Below, in pieces: positions 46,904 through 57,052 of a stretch of 64,000 nucleotides of DNA. Position 1 is the stretch's first letter; each line of letters opens with the position of its first letter. Position numbers and translations under genes: made by a program. The stretch spans positions 52,629 through 116,628 of the forward strand of contig NZ_JAMWYY010000003.1 of assembly GCF_024305175.1 (NCBI RefSeq). The letters run 5' to 3'. Below the pieces are notes generated by a model. It saw only the letters and a list, made by a program, of their open reading frames with translations. It made no database searches and was not told the DNA's origin. The DNA comes from Flavobacterium sp. GTDB lineage: Bacteria; Bacteroidota; Bacteroidia; Flavobacteriales; Flavobacteriaceae.

Positions 46904-49900
46904 TTAAAGCAATTCAGCTATACTATCAATTATCTTTTCTATTTCTATGGAGTCGATTCCTTCCGTAGGGCTTTCCGTCGTCGTAAACAATGTTTGATTT
47001 ATAACTAAACCATTTTGCTGATAGAAAAGCCTCTTTTTTTCCCAATCTTGTTTATAGGTGGGTATGGACATCATTCCCAAGTGCTCGAGTATTATAATAT
47101 CTCCCGCCGCGTCCATAAATGTAAAATCAGGTATCCTTTTTTGACCGTCAGCACTTTCATATTCCCTTTCATACTCGAAATCAAGGCCCTTTTCAATGAG
47201 CATATTTGCAATAATCACCTCTGATTTGCTGCGTACAATCAGGCCTTCTTTCTTCGTCTTGTGAATAAGTCCTGATGCATATGGCACACTATTTCTCTCG
47301 TCTCGTACCGATGCCTGAAATAGGTTACTGTTGCGTTTTGAGGTTACGGAATATTGTGGTTTTGACAAGTTTAGTATCCAATGCGGAGAATCACCTTCGA
47401 CCAGCAATATTAACTTCTTCTTGGCCCTTGTTAATGCAGTATATATCAACTCCCTTGATATTAATTTTCCCGTCTTTGGCAGGATAAGAAAGACATAATC
47501 AAAATCACTTCCCTGGCTCTTATGGATTGTTATGGCGTAAGCTAATTCAAGATTTGCTTTATCGGTGTCATTATTGCCTTGGCCTTTATAACCATAGGTA
47601 TCGTTGTTGTCAATCCCGGAAAAAACAACATTGGCATAACCTTTATTCAGACCTTTTACCACACCCAATTGACCGTTTGAAATCTGTTGTTCCATACCTG
47701 AAGGATAACCATCTATCTTTTCGTTTGCAGTCTGTATGACCTTATCGAATAGACCTATTTTGTAATCCCCGATATTGACGGTCAATCTTTTACCGGATTT
47801 GAATTGCTGCTGGAATTTACGGTTAAGGTTGAACGCTCCCCAAAAGGGTGCCTTTACGGGAGTCAGTAACTGAAAAGCCTCCACTTTTTTGGTATCGATT
47901 CCGTCTGGAGAGATGCCTATAAAAGTATTTAAGGAATGGTAATCACTATCGTCACTGAGATTCAGGACCTGCACAACTGAAGTATTTAGCAGTCTATATA
48001 AGTCCTGCTCATCTTTCCAGCAGTGGAGCTGTAGGTCGTTGAGTCTGGTATTATCACCCAAACGTGAGAAAATATCATCAGCATTTTTGGTGGGCTTAAT
48101 GCCGGAATACCATGAGGCAAGGGTAAGTGTGTCTGAATCATTGCCGGAAACCGTCCTGACAACCTCTTGCAATCTCGCCAATGCATTGCTTGCCTCATAA
48201 TCCATATCAACTGCCTTAAGGGATTCCAAATAAGAACATATATCTGCAAAGGGACGGCCTGCTCCTATAGGAGGCAGTTGGAACGGATCACCTACTAAAA
48301 TTATACGTTTTACATGTGCGGGGTCTAACGCTTGTAAAACAGCATATAGATCGTCCACAGTGAGCATGGAACATTCATCAATCACAATGTTTTGCTCGGC
48401 CTTATATTTATCCTGACCCGTAAACTTAGGCTTAAGCCGAACCCAGTCAAAGCGCTTCTGCTTAGATAAAAATTGCGCAATGGTTAATGCCTGGCTTCCC
48501 TTTCCTGCCATTTTTTCTAATTTAACCCTTGCCTTGCCTGTCGGGGCGAGTAAAAGTACACCTTCACTTTTTAAGCTTTGGCTGCCAAACAAAGCGCCCA
48601 TGACTGTTGTTTTCCCTGTACCGGCAGGACCATGAAGGATGGATAATTTCCTCCCTGTAATTTTTTGCAGCGCCGCCACCTGGTCCTTAAGCGCTGCTAT
48701 ATGCCGGTCATTATTTTGGTCAAACAGAATATCGTTAGCATGGATCGTTTTCTTTACCAGACTCTCCCAATCTTCATTCAAATCAGGCAACACTTTTTTA
48801 GCCCGGGCCAGTAACGTTTTTCGTAAATAGGCCTCTGCTTCAAAATAATGCTTGAGTTGGAAAGCATCAAGAGTATCAGAAACTATATAAGGCAGGCGCT
48901 CTTTGAAAAACTCAAGATTAGCATGCAGGTAATTTTGCGGAAGGGTAATAACCCTTTGCATGTTAAGCGTATTCACCATGGCTGTAATCTCCGTAAGGGA
49001 TTGGATAGTATCACCATTAATAGCCGCATCTTTAAGAAGGCTCGTGACGATAGCCCTTATTCTTCTCTGATCGATGGAAGATTCCACAAGTTGCGGGCTT
49101 ACGGGTGAATAGTCCCCTTGTATCGCCCTGTCTTCAAATAAACCATTATCAAGGGTTTCAACTGCGATGGGATAATGATCATTATCTCCTAAATCCTCTT
49201 CCGCTATAATATATGGATTCAGTAAAATTTCAGCATCAGAAAACATGTGCCCGCATTTTTTTCGTTGCAGGGGATCAAACCAGTTTTTAATCTGCCTGTC
49301 ACTAAGTTCAAACCGTGATAATAGATATAATAATTCTTTCCGTTCATTTGATTCGGCAAGCCACACATCGCGAAACTGAGGCAAGTCGCCGCGATACGAA
49401 GTATTACCTGTTGTCAAGTGTCCAAAAATAATATCCTCCCAGACATCCCAGGGATTATCTTTTGTCCCTAAATGATTGCCTTTGCGCAGGTCATCCTCAA
49501 GAGAATGCCCATATTGGAACCCTAAAGCTATCAGGGCATTGCCAAAAGACGGGAATGGGCCCATACTCTCCTTAACTTTACCAATCTGCTTATCGATCCA
49601 TAGCAGGTTATTGTCCCAGTATCCCGACACTATGCCATGATCCTTAATTCGGCTAACAATAGAGCGTAGTTTTCCCAGTAGAGACAGCATTATACTGTCG
49701 TCGATCCATGAACTTCCATAAGTGAATTTTGATATGGCCTCTTGGCTACCTGCTGTCTCCTGTAAGGTTAGTTTTATTTCATTTATTAAATCGGTCTTGG
49801 TCTTTACACCATCTATAGTATTGAGTTTAAAATCCTCTGGTAGCTGAAGGTACTCATGGTAGGGCAAAAGAACTCCCTCACTTTGTGCGTCATCAGGCCT

Positions 49901-50566
49901 GATTCCGTGGGTTATCAATCTATCCCATAACGGATAGGTATACTCCTTTTTGGAATCGTATTTTAAAATACATGATTTCTTTTTAACTGTCCCTATTCCG
50001 GCAATGAGCCTTTTGGAATCCTCATCTATGGGGTTGGCTCCCTTAAGATAGAAAATAGCAAGCGACGTTTCTTCTTTTATGGGATCGAAAAAAGTGTTGA
50101 GCAGTCCCTCCTGGGTCGTATTGCTATATACCCAAGCTGAGTCAAAGGGAGGATTAGCATCTTTTTGTATGCCAGGGTAGTTTGATAATATGTCTTTTTG
50201 GTTGGATCGGAGCATCCACCAGAAAGGAACTGCAAATGTTGTAAACGGAGGAATTGTTATCTCTGTTGGTTTTAATGCCAGATGAGGTATGTTCTTCCTG
50301 TTCGGCTGGTTATAAGGATGATTGAACAGCCGGCGATACGCATTCTTGTTCATAAATGCGCCACCTTCACTCTGACAGGGAGGAAGCCTGTCGTTTTGGA
50401 GACTATCCCAGCTTATTCCGGAATGCTCCTCTTCAAACGTTTCGTTCTTATTATCATTTATCCTGGGCAGGTGGATACAATACGTATTTTTTCCAGGATG
50501 GCTGCAAATACTGCCATTCCATTTATTATCATGCCATGCGATTCTTATTGCTATATGCTTACTCAT
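46904..50566 (-). CDS. RecD2-like superfamily 1 helicase with C-terminal PD-(D/E)XK-like nuclease domain
   Basis: LHGPAGTGKTTVMGALFGS; VIDECSMLTVDDLYAVL; YAITIHKSQGSDFDYVFLILP...LIYTALTRAKKKLILL; C-terminal SKSEVIIANMLIEKGLDFEYEREYE..RIPDFTF...IILEHLGM. Confidence 0.85.
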   Translation of the reverse strand: MSKHIAIRIAWHDNKWNGSICSHPGKNTYCIHLPRINDNKNETFEEEHSGISWDSLQNDRLPPCQSEGGAFMNKNAYRRLFNHPYNQPNRKNIPHLALKPTEITIPPFTTFAVPFWWMLRSNQKDILSNYPGIQKDANPPFDSAWVYSNTTQEGLLNTFFDPIKEETSLAIFYLKGANPIDEDSKRLIAGIGTVKKKSCILKYDSKKEYTYPLWDRLITHGIRPDDAQSEGVLLPYHEYLQLPEDFKLNTIDGVKTKTDLINEIKLTLQETAGSQEAISKFTYGSSWIDDSIMLSLLGKLRSIVSRIKDHGIVSGYWDNNLLWIDKQIGKVKESMGPFPSFGNALIALGFQYGHSLEDDLRKGNHLGTKDNPWDVWEDIIFGHLTTGNTSYRGDLPQFRDVWLAESNERKELLYLLSRFELSDRQIKNWFDPLQRKKCGHMFSDAEILLNPYIIAEEDLGDNDHYPIAVETLDNGLFEDRAIQGDYSPVSPQLVESSIDQRRIRAIVTSLLKDAAINGDTIQSLTEITAMVNTLNMQRVITLPQNYLHANLEFFKERLPYIVSDTLDAFQLKHYFEAEAYLRKTLLARAKKVLPDLNEDWESLVKKTIHANDILFDQNNDRHIAALKDQVAALQKITGRKLSILHGPAGTGKTTVMGALFGSQSLKSEGVLLLAPTGKARVKLEKMAGKGSQALTIAQFLSKQKRFDWVRLKPKFTGQDKYKAEQNIVIDECSMLTVDDLYAVLQALDPAHVKRIILVGDPFQLPPIGAGRPFADICSYLESLKAVDMDYEASNALARLQEVVRTVSGNDSDTLTLASWYSGIKPTKNADDIFSRLGDNTRLNDLQLHCWKDEQDLYRLLNTSVVQVLNLSDDSDYHSLNTFIGISPDGIDTKKVEAFQLLTPVKAPFWGAFNLNRKFQQQFKSGKRLTVNIGDYKIGLFDKVIQTANEKIDGYPSGMEQQISNGQLGVVKGLNKGYANVVFSGIDNNDTYGYKGQGNNDTDKANLELAYAITIHKSQGSDFDYVFLILPKTGKLISRELIYTALTRAKKKLILLVEGDSPHWILNLSKPQYSVTSKRNSNLFQASVRDERNSVPYASGLIHKTKKEGLIVRSKSEVIIANMLIEKGLDFEYEREYESADGQKRIPDFTFMDAAGDIIILEHLGMMSIPTYKQDWEKKRLFYQQNGLVINQTLFTTTESPTEGIDSIEIEKIIDSIAELL

Positions 50567-50792
50567 AATTTCTAAACTATTAAGCTCTAAAAATAGCGAA
50601 CTTTTTAACATTCGCGGCTATAATATGTAAGGCTTTCCTGTTATTTATAAAAAACTCTACAGATAGTAAATGATTTTTTTATGCTCTTAATTGTTCAAAA
50701 CTACTCAGGTCATGTGCATAATTTACCCATGATTGTTTCTTTATCTGATGTTGCATAATTTCGGGTATTACTGTGAGATGACAAAGGATAAT

Positions 50793-51182
50793 GGAATGGG
50801 AACAGATCAAAATAACAGGACAAAATGGATACATTTAAGACTCTCCCCATCGGAATATCGAGCCATACAAAGCAGGTACCAAAAGACCACATGCCGTAAT
50901 TTCAGCCAGTATGCCCGTGCCGCTTTGTTGGATCGGCCAATAGTCACTACCTATCGAAATGTTTCACAGGACGATCTGTTGCAGGAGATGGTAGTATTCA
51001 ACCGGGAACTGAATGCCATAGGGAATAATGTCAATCAATCGGTCAAAAGGCTGCATACGCTTCAGGAACATGAAACCTCCTCATGGGCGGTACAATATTC
51101 CGTTACCTCTGCCAGGCTCGAGGAAAAAATACTGGAAGCCAAAACACTGTTGAATGTGATTGCCGAGCGATGGTTGCGGTAA
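50793..51182 (+). CDS. Relaxosome accessory / RHH-type mobilization protein (MobC/BmgB-like)
   Basis: KWIHLRLSPSEYRAIQSRYQKTTCRNFSQYARAALLDRP...ELNAIGNNVNQSVKRLH. Confidence 0.85.
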   Translation, partial: GMGTDQNNRTKWIHLRLSPSEYRAIQSRYQKTTCRNFSQYARAALLDRPIVTTYRNVSQDDLLQEMVVFNRELNAIGNNVNQSVKRLHTLQEHETSSWAVQYSVTSARLEEKILEAKTLLNVIAERWLR

Positions 51183-52435
51183 TAAAGGTAAGCAGTTCCA
51201 TACACCGGATACTGAACTATAATGAGAATAAGGTAAGCGAGAAAAAAGCAGTGTGCCTGACAGGTGAAAACTTTCCGGGGGAAGCGTCGAAGCTGTCCTT
51301 TAATGCGAAGCTGAATTACTTTCTCAGGCGTATGGAACTTAACACTAATGCCCGTCGCAACAGCATCCACATCTCGCTGAATTTCGATCCTTCTGAGAAA
51401 AACCTTCAATCAGAAAAGCTTACCGCGATTGCGGCGGAGTACATGAAAGATATCGGTTTTGGTAACCAGCCGTATCTGGTCTACCGGCACTTTGACGCGG
51501 GGCATCCGCACCTGCACCTGGTCAGCACGAATATCCAGCCAAATGGCAGCAGGATTGACCTGCATCATTTGGGAATCCGCAAATCAGAGCCGGCGCGAAA
51601 AAGGATTGAGGAAGTTTTCGAACTGGTTAAGGCGCAGGATAAAAACAGGCCCCGCCTCAACGTGGAAAAAGCAGGCACTAAGGCGGTAACATACGGCAAA
51701 TCAGATACCCGTTCAGCCATACAGAATGTTCTGGAGGCTGTATTGGACCGGTATAAATATACCAGCCTTCATGAGTTGAATGCCGTACTGGGACTTTACA
51801 ATATCAGGGCGGAATGCGGCGCAAAAGGCTCGCGGATGGAGAAGCACAAAGGGCTATACTACCGTATTCTCGATGGGCAGGGCAAGCCGGTGGGCATACC
51901 GGTTAAGGCAAGCTTATTTTACAGCAGCCCGACACTGGCCAGGCTTGAAGCCAAATTCGCGCGCAACAGGATTAACGGGAGCACGAATATGGCAAGGATC
52001 AGAAACCTTATTGACTTTCAGGCCGCTGCAAAGCCAAAGCCGGACTTAAAAGGTTTAGAAGGACAACTAGCGAAAGAAGGTATTGCAATAGTACACCGTC
52101 AGAATAGCGAAGGTTTCCTTTACGGCTTAACTTATGTAGACCACAAGCCAGGTGCAGTGTTTAACGGCAGCGCACTCGGTAAACCCTACAGCGCAAAGGT
52201 GATGCAGGAGCGGTTTACGGTAACACCACAGGCGGTGGATAAAAACAGGACTGCTACCGGGAAGCAACTGGAACATATAGCTGCCAGCCTTTCGGAAAGC
52301 AATCCTCTGGAAGCTGGAATATTAAAGGAAATTGCAGGGTTGCTCGGTTCGCTGACAAGCGTTGAGCATACCGCTGACTATGTATCCAAGCACTACAAAA
52401 GAAAGAAGAAAAGAAGAAAGAGAGGAACTTCATAA
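51170..52435 (+). CDS. Relaxase / mobilization nuclease (MobB-like, MOBP-type)
   Basis: LVYRHFDAGHPHLHLVSTNIQPNGSRIDLHHLG (HxDxxHPHxH motif); start at ATG 51170 (MVAVIKVSSSIHRILNYNENKV). Confidence 0.93.
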   Translation: MVAVIKVSSSIHRILNYNENKVSEKKAVCLTGENFPGEASKLSFNAKLNYFLRRMELNTNARRNSIHISLNFDPSEKNLQSEKLTAIAAEYMKDIGFGNQPYLVYRHFDAGHPHLHLVSTNIQPNGSRIDLHHLGIRKSEPARKRIEEVFELVKAQDKNRPRLNVEKAGTKAVTYGKSDTRSAIQNVLEAVLDRYKYTSLHELNAVLGLYNIRAECGAKGSRMEKHKGLYYRILDGQGKPVGIPVKASLFYSSPTLARLEAKFARNRINGSTNMARIRNLIDFQAAAKPKPDLKGLEGQLAKEGIAIVHRQNSEGFLYGLTYVDHKPGAVFNGSALGKPYSAKVMQERFTVTPQAVDKNRTATGKQLEHIAASLSESNPLEAGILKEIAGLLGSLTSVEHTADYVSKHYKRKKKRRKRGTS

Positions 52436-52450
52436 TACAGGAACAATGTT

Positions 52451-54433
52451 ATGAATACAGGTGAAAATGAACAGGCGTTGCGGAAGATACTGGATATGAC
52501 AAGGCTGATAAGCCTGCTTATGCTCTTTCTGCATTTCTACTATGAATGTTACGCTTTTTTTAGGTATTTGGGACTAACTACAGGTTTTACCGACAAGATA
52601 GTATCAAACATTATCGCGACGGGATTATACACAGCTTTTTACAAGCCAAAGCTTATTGCTTTAGGTTTTTTAATTATCTCATTGCTGGGTGCAAGGGGAC
52701 GAAAAGACGAAACCCTTACAACCGGGCATGCTGTTCGCAGTATAGGCGCCGGTCTTGCTTTATACGTCGGCTCTGCTGCAATTATGTATGCTGGCTTTAC
52801 GATGTTAGCCACGACATCACTGTATATGGCAAGCTGTACATCCGGCTATTTGCTGATGCTCTCAGGCGGTACAAAACTTTCCCGTATTATACGTAAAAAA
52901 CTGGATGATAAGGATATTTTCAACGCCCTTAATGAGACGTTTCCCCAAGAAGAGCGATTGCTTGAAAATGAATATTCTATCAACCTTCCTGCCAAGTACC
53001 GGCTAAAGGATAAGCAAAGGGCGAGTTGGATAAACATCATCAATCCTTTCAGGGCATTGATGGTACTGGGAACACCCGGGGCTGGCAAGTCCTATTTCGT
53101 AATCAGGCATGTAATCACTCAACATATCGCCAAGGGGTTTACCATGTTTGTCTATGATTTTAAATTTGATGACTTGTCCCGTATTGCCTATAATTCATGG
53201 TTAAGGCACAAGGATAAATATGCTGTGCCGACGAAATTCTATATAATCAACTTCGATGACCTCAGCCGTTCACACCGTTGCAATCCGCTTGAGCCTACCG
53301 CGATGACAGACATAACCGATGCAGCGGAATCAGCACGTACTATCCTAATGGGCCTTAACCGTGAGTGGATTAAGAAGCAGGGTGATTTTTTTGTTGAGTC
53401 TCCCATCAATTTCCTTACCGCGGTGATATGGTACCTTAGGAAATACAAAGACGGTGAGTTCTGCACTCTGCCCCATGTGCTTGAACTGATGCAGGTGGAA
53501 TACGACAACCTGTTCACGCTGTTGCGCACCGAAAAGGAAATTGAGGTGCTAATCAACCCTTTTGTGAATGCCTACCTCAACGATGTGATGGAACAGCTTG
53601 AGGGGCAGATTGCATCGGCGAAGATTGCAATGGCAAGGCTCTCGTCACCACAACTCTACTATGTGCTTTCGGGGAATGACTTTACACTGGATATCAACAA
53701 CCCCGATGACCCTAAGATTGTCTGCATGGGCAACAACCCGCAAAAGATACAGATATATGGTGCAGTATTGTCATTGTATGTGACCCGGCTGGTCAAGCAG
53801 GTGAACAAAAAAGGGAAACTCAAAAGCAGCCTTGTCTTTGATGAGTTCCCGACCATTTATCTCAACAACATGGACAGCCTCATCGCTACGGCCCGGAGCA
53901 ATAAAGTTGCTACATGCTTGGGCATACAGGACTTCAGCCAGCTTCGGAAGGACTATGGCAGGGAACAGGCGGATGTCATTATGAACATTACAGGAAACAT
54001 TATCGCTGGCCAGGTAACCGGTGATACTGCCAAGCAGCTTTCCGAGCGTTTTGGCAAAATCATGCAGGATCGGGAAAGTCTCTCTATCAACAGCAATGAT
54101 ACTTCCATTAGCCGCTCAAAACAGCTGGAGTCGGCCATCCCTCCTTCCAAGATTGCATCCCTAAGCTCGGGTGAATTTGTAGGCATGGTCGCGGACGACC
54201 CGCTGTGCAGGATTGACCTGAAGACCTTCCATGGCGAGATACTGAATGACCATGAAGCCATTAAAAAAGAGGAAGCGGCTTATCGTGAAATAGAGCCAGT
54301 GCGGAAAATAGACCAACAGGCCGTGCAGCGGAATTATGAGCAGGTGAAGCAGGATATCCAGGAAATCATTCAGTCTGAAATGGAGCGCTTGTTGGGGGAT
54401 CCCGCGCTGGCGCATCTGGTAGTACGCAAGTAA
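52451..54433 (+). CDS. Type IV coupling protein (VirD4/TraG-type ATPase; MobC in ICE nomenclature)
   Basis: VLGTPGAGKSYFVIRHVITQH; LVFDEFPTIYLNNMDSLIATARSNKVATCLGIQDFSQL. Confidence 0.94.
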   Translation: MNTGENEQALRKILDMTRLISLLMLFLHFYYECYAFFRYLGLTTGFTDKIVSNIIATGLYTAFYKPKLIALGFLIISLLGARGRKDETLTTGHAVRSIGAGLALYVGSAAIMYAGFTMLATTSLYMASCTSGYLLMLSGGTKLSRIIRKKLDDKDIFNALNETFPQEERLLENEYSINLPAKYRLKDKQRASWINIINPFRALMVLGTPGAGKSYFVIRHVITQHIAKGFTMFVYDFKFDDLSRIAYNSWLRHKDKYAVPTKFYIINFDDLSRSHRCNPLEPTAMTDITDAAESARTILMGLNREWIKKQGDFFVESPINFLTAVIWYLRKYKDGEFCTLPHVLELMQVEYDNLFTLLRTEKEIEVLINPFVNAYLNDVMEQLEGQIASAKIAMARLSSPQLYYVLSGNDFTLDINNPDDPKIVCMGNNPQKIQIYGAVLSLYVTRLVKQVNKKGKLKSSLVFDEFPTIYLNNMDSLIATARSNKVATCLGIQDFSQLRKDYGREQADVIMNITGNIIAGQVTGDTAKQLSERFGKIMQDRESLSINSNDTSISRSKQLESAIPPSKIASLSSGEFVGMVADDPLCRIDLKTFHGEILNDHEAIKKEEAAYREIEPVRKIDQQAVQRNYEQVKQDIQEIIQSEMERLLGDPALAHLVVRK

Positions 54434-54448
54434 GAATAGTAAATATTA

Positions 54449-55438
54449 TTGATCATGATACAAAAACAATTTGAAGAAGTTGCCCAACTGATAACGGCTG
54501 CACGCAATCAGGCTGTTAAGGCTGTCAACAGGTCGATGATTGACCTTTATTGGAATATTGGGCAGTATATCGATATCAGGATCGAAAGCGCCGATTGGGG
54601 GCAGTCCGTAGTAGAGGATTTAGCTGCCTGGCTGCAGCTCACCCACCCCGGCCTGAAAGGATTTTCAGGTTCGAACCTTTGGAGGATGAGGCAGTTTTTC
54701 ACGACATACAGGGATTTTCCAAATCTCGCACCCTTGGTGCGAGAAATTAGCTGGACACATAACCTTGCCATATTCTCACGCTGTAAAACTCCTGAAGAGC
54801 GCGAATTTTATGCACGCCTTTCGAAAGAGGAGCGATATAGTAAGCGTGAGCTGGAAAGACAGATATCTTCAGGGCTTTTTGAAAGGACGATGTTAGGGAA
54901 TGTAAAACTCGCACCGGTGGTGCGAGAATCTCACCCTGACATTATCAATGCCTTTCGTGACAGTTATATATTTGATTTTCTGAACCTGAAGGAGAATTTT
55001 GATGAGAGCGACCTGCAACAGGGATTAGTCCGCCAAATGAAGGAATTTATCTTAGAATTAGGCAAGGACTTCTTATTTTTTGGGGAGCAATACAAACTGC
55101 AGGTCGGCGTTAGCGATTTCTTTATTGATCTGCTTTTCTACCACAGGAGCCTGCAGTGCCTTGTAGCTTTTGAGCTCAAAGCTGACAAGTTCAGGCCCGA
55201 ACATTTAGGCCAGCTTAATTTTTACCTTGAGGCCCTGGACAGGGATGTAAAGAAGGAGCATGAGAATCCCAGTATTGGTATCCTGCTCTGTAAAGACAAA
55301 GACAATGAAGTGGTTGAATACTCACTCAGCCGAAGCCTCTCTCCTACCATGGTTGCAGAATACAGGACAAAGCTGCCTGATAAGAAATTATTGCAGGAGA
55401 AGATGCAGCAGATATTCAGTGCTGATGATATCAGCTAA
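54449..55438 (+). CDS. YhcG/DUF1016-family PDDEXK nuclease
   Basis: RSMIDLYWNIGQYI; GFSGSNLWRMRQFF; ISWTHNLAIFSRCKTPEEREFYARLS; FIDLLFYHRSLQCLVAFELKADKFRPEHLGQLNFYL. Confidence 0.95.
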   Translation: MIMIQKQFEEVAQLITAARNQAVKAVNRSMIDLYWNIGQYIDIRIESADWGQSVVEDLAAWLQLTHPGLKGFSGSNLWRMRQFFTTYRDFPNLAPLVREISWTHNLAIFSRCKTPEEREFYARLSKEERYSKRELERQISSGLFERTMLGNVKLAPVVRESHPDIINAFRDSYIFDFLNLKENFDESDLQQGLVRQMKEFILELGKDFLFFGEQYKLQVGVSDFFIDLLFYHRSLQCLVAFELKADKFRPEHLGQLNFYLEALDRDVKKEHENPSIGILLCKDKDNEVVEYSLSRSLSPTMVAEYRTKLPDKKLLQEKMQQIFSADDIS

Positions 55439-55442
55439 CAGC

Positions 55443-56210
55443 TCATGGCCTGATTTGCTTTAATGCCTTCACGTCTTTTTGAATATTTACAAGCAGGTCA
55501 CGGATGCTTTGCGGCTCCAGGTCGTCCGGTTCATATTCCTTTGTAGCAATACTGCAGGTATACTCCCAAATTTCCAAAACATCGGAAGCCTTGACCTTAT
55601 AAGGGTCATAAAAGGCATTATCTGAAATGAGCGTCAGGCTGTTCCTGCCATTTTTATTAAGGCGCTTATAGACGATGCCTTCGTTTTTGGTCAGCAGGAT
55701 ATACGTCTTTCCGTCCCGTACCTCGCCCAGGCTTTCTACATAGCGGCCGATAATAAAAGACCCTTCCTTATGAGGAGGCATAGAGTCTCCAGATACGGGG
55801 AATGCACGGAATTTTCCATTCCTTAAGAACGGCAGGGCGATATGCTGCAGGCCTTCAATGAACTCAGGGTCGCTATAACCGGTGAGGTAGCCGGCCCTTG
55901 CCTTATGCGGGATGATCTCAATGGTATTTTCCCCCTTCGCATCTACCGTGATGGGCAGCAGTATGCGGTTCTCCTCAAGCCTGATCACGCCATCCATGTC
56001 AATTTTTCGTAGGTCAACCCCCAGTAGCAGGTCAATGCTGACATGGAAATAATGCGCTATGCGCTTCAGGATGTCATACGGGGCTTCCGAAGTCCCGGAC
56101 TCATACTTAACATACCTCGCACGCGTAATTAGAAGCTCATCTGCGAGTTTTTCCTGAGAAATGGCTTTTTGAAGCCTTAAGTACCTAATGTTGTCGGAAA
56201 AGAGAGACAT
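55443..56210 (-). CDS. XRE-HTH plus S24 (LexA/CI-like) repressor
   Basis: N-terminal HTH SQEKLADELLITRARYVKYESGTSEAPYDILKRIAHYF; FPVSGDSMPPHKEGSFIIGRYV (Ser) and EGIVYKRL (Lys); candidate cleavage site ARAG-YLTGY. Confidence 0.92.
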   Translation of the reverse strand: MSLFSDNIRYLRLQKAISQEKLADELLITRARYVKYESGTSEAPYDILKRIAHYFHVSIDLLLGVDLRKIDMDGVIRLEENRILLPITVDAKGENTIEIIPHKARAGYLTGYSDPEFIEGLQHIALPFLRNGKFRAFPVSGDSMPPHKEGSFIIGRYVESLGEVRDGKTYILLTKNEGIVYKRLNKNGRNSLTLISDNAFYDPYKVKASDVLEIWEYTCSIATKEYEPDDLEPQSIRDLLVNIQKDVKALKQIRP

Positions 56211-56318
56211 AAGCGAAATTGTTACTATTTAGAACAGCAAATATATCTTTTTTTGTTACAATCTGGTCTAATTTTGTTATTTCATATTATCGTCATCACG
56301 ATATTTCAAATCTAAAAG
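56211..56318. promoter_or_regulatory. Divergent operator/promoter region between S24 repressor and imuA-like gene
   Basis: TTGTTA(C/T) at 56219, 56253, 56274; dyad tgtt-actatttag-aaca; TAATTTTG at 56269. Confidence 0.5.
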
Positions 56319-57052
56319 TGAAAACCGCAGCTGAAAAAATAGAGATAGCAAAGCAACTTCAGGCTGAAATCAATGCGTTACAGGGCTTAGGGAAAGTTAC
56401 CCTTGAGCCGGTAAACATTGGCCTCGCCCCTTTTGCTGCTGCCTTTCCGGGAAACTCATTCCCAACGGGCACTGTCCATGAATTCGTCAGCTATGAGGCG
56501 CCTGATGCAGCCTCTACAAATGGCTTCATTACTGCCATCATCGGTAATTTGATCAGGGATGGCGGCCTTTGCCTTTGGATTACAGGTGATAAAAAGATAT
56601 TCCCTTATGGTTTAAAGCATTTCGGTCTGAAGCCGGACCAGATAGTATTTATTAATGCCTCAAGTCCAAAAGAAGCGCTCTGGATTATTGAGGAAGCACT
56701 CAAATGCGAGGCGCTGACCGCTGTGATAGGTGAAGTAAAAGAATTAGGGTTTACAGATTCCAGGCGGCTGCAGCTGGCAGTAGAGCGAAGCGGCGTCACC
56801 GGATTTATACATCGCCATTGCCCGCGCTCGGAAAATGCCGTAGCCTGTACCACGCGTTGGAAGATAAGCCCGTTACCTGGCTGTACGGAAAGTGACCTGC
56901 CCGGTGTTGGACATACCAGTTGGGATATCCAACTGCTGAAAGTCCGCAACGGCAGGCCATATACGTGGCAGATGGGCTGGCTGGGTAACAGTTTTACCCC
57001 GCTTGCAGTAAAAGAGATAATTGCACTACACAACGAGCGCCATACAGGATAA
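56319..57052 (+). CDS. imuA: ImuA-like protein
   Basis: GSFPTGTVHEFVSYEAPDAAST...GGLCLWITGDKKIFPYGLKHFGLKPDQIVFI...ALWIIEEALKCEALTAVIGEV; start uncertain (GTG 56319 or upstream ATG 56219). Confidence 0.85.
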
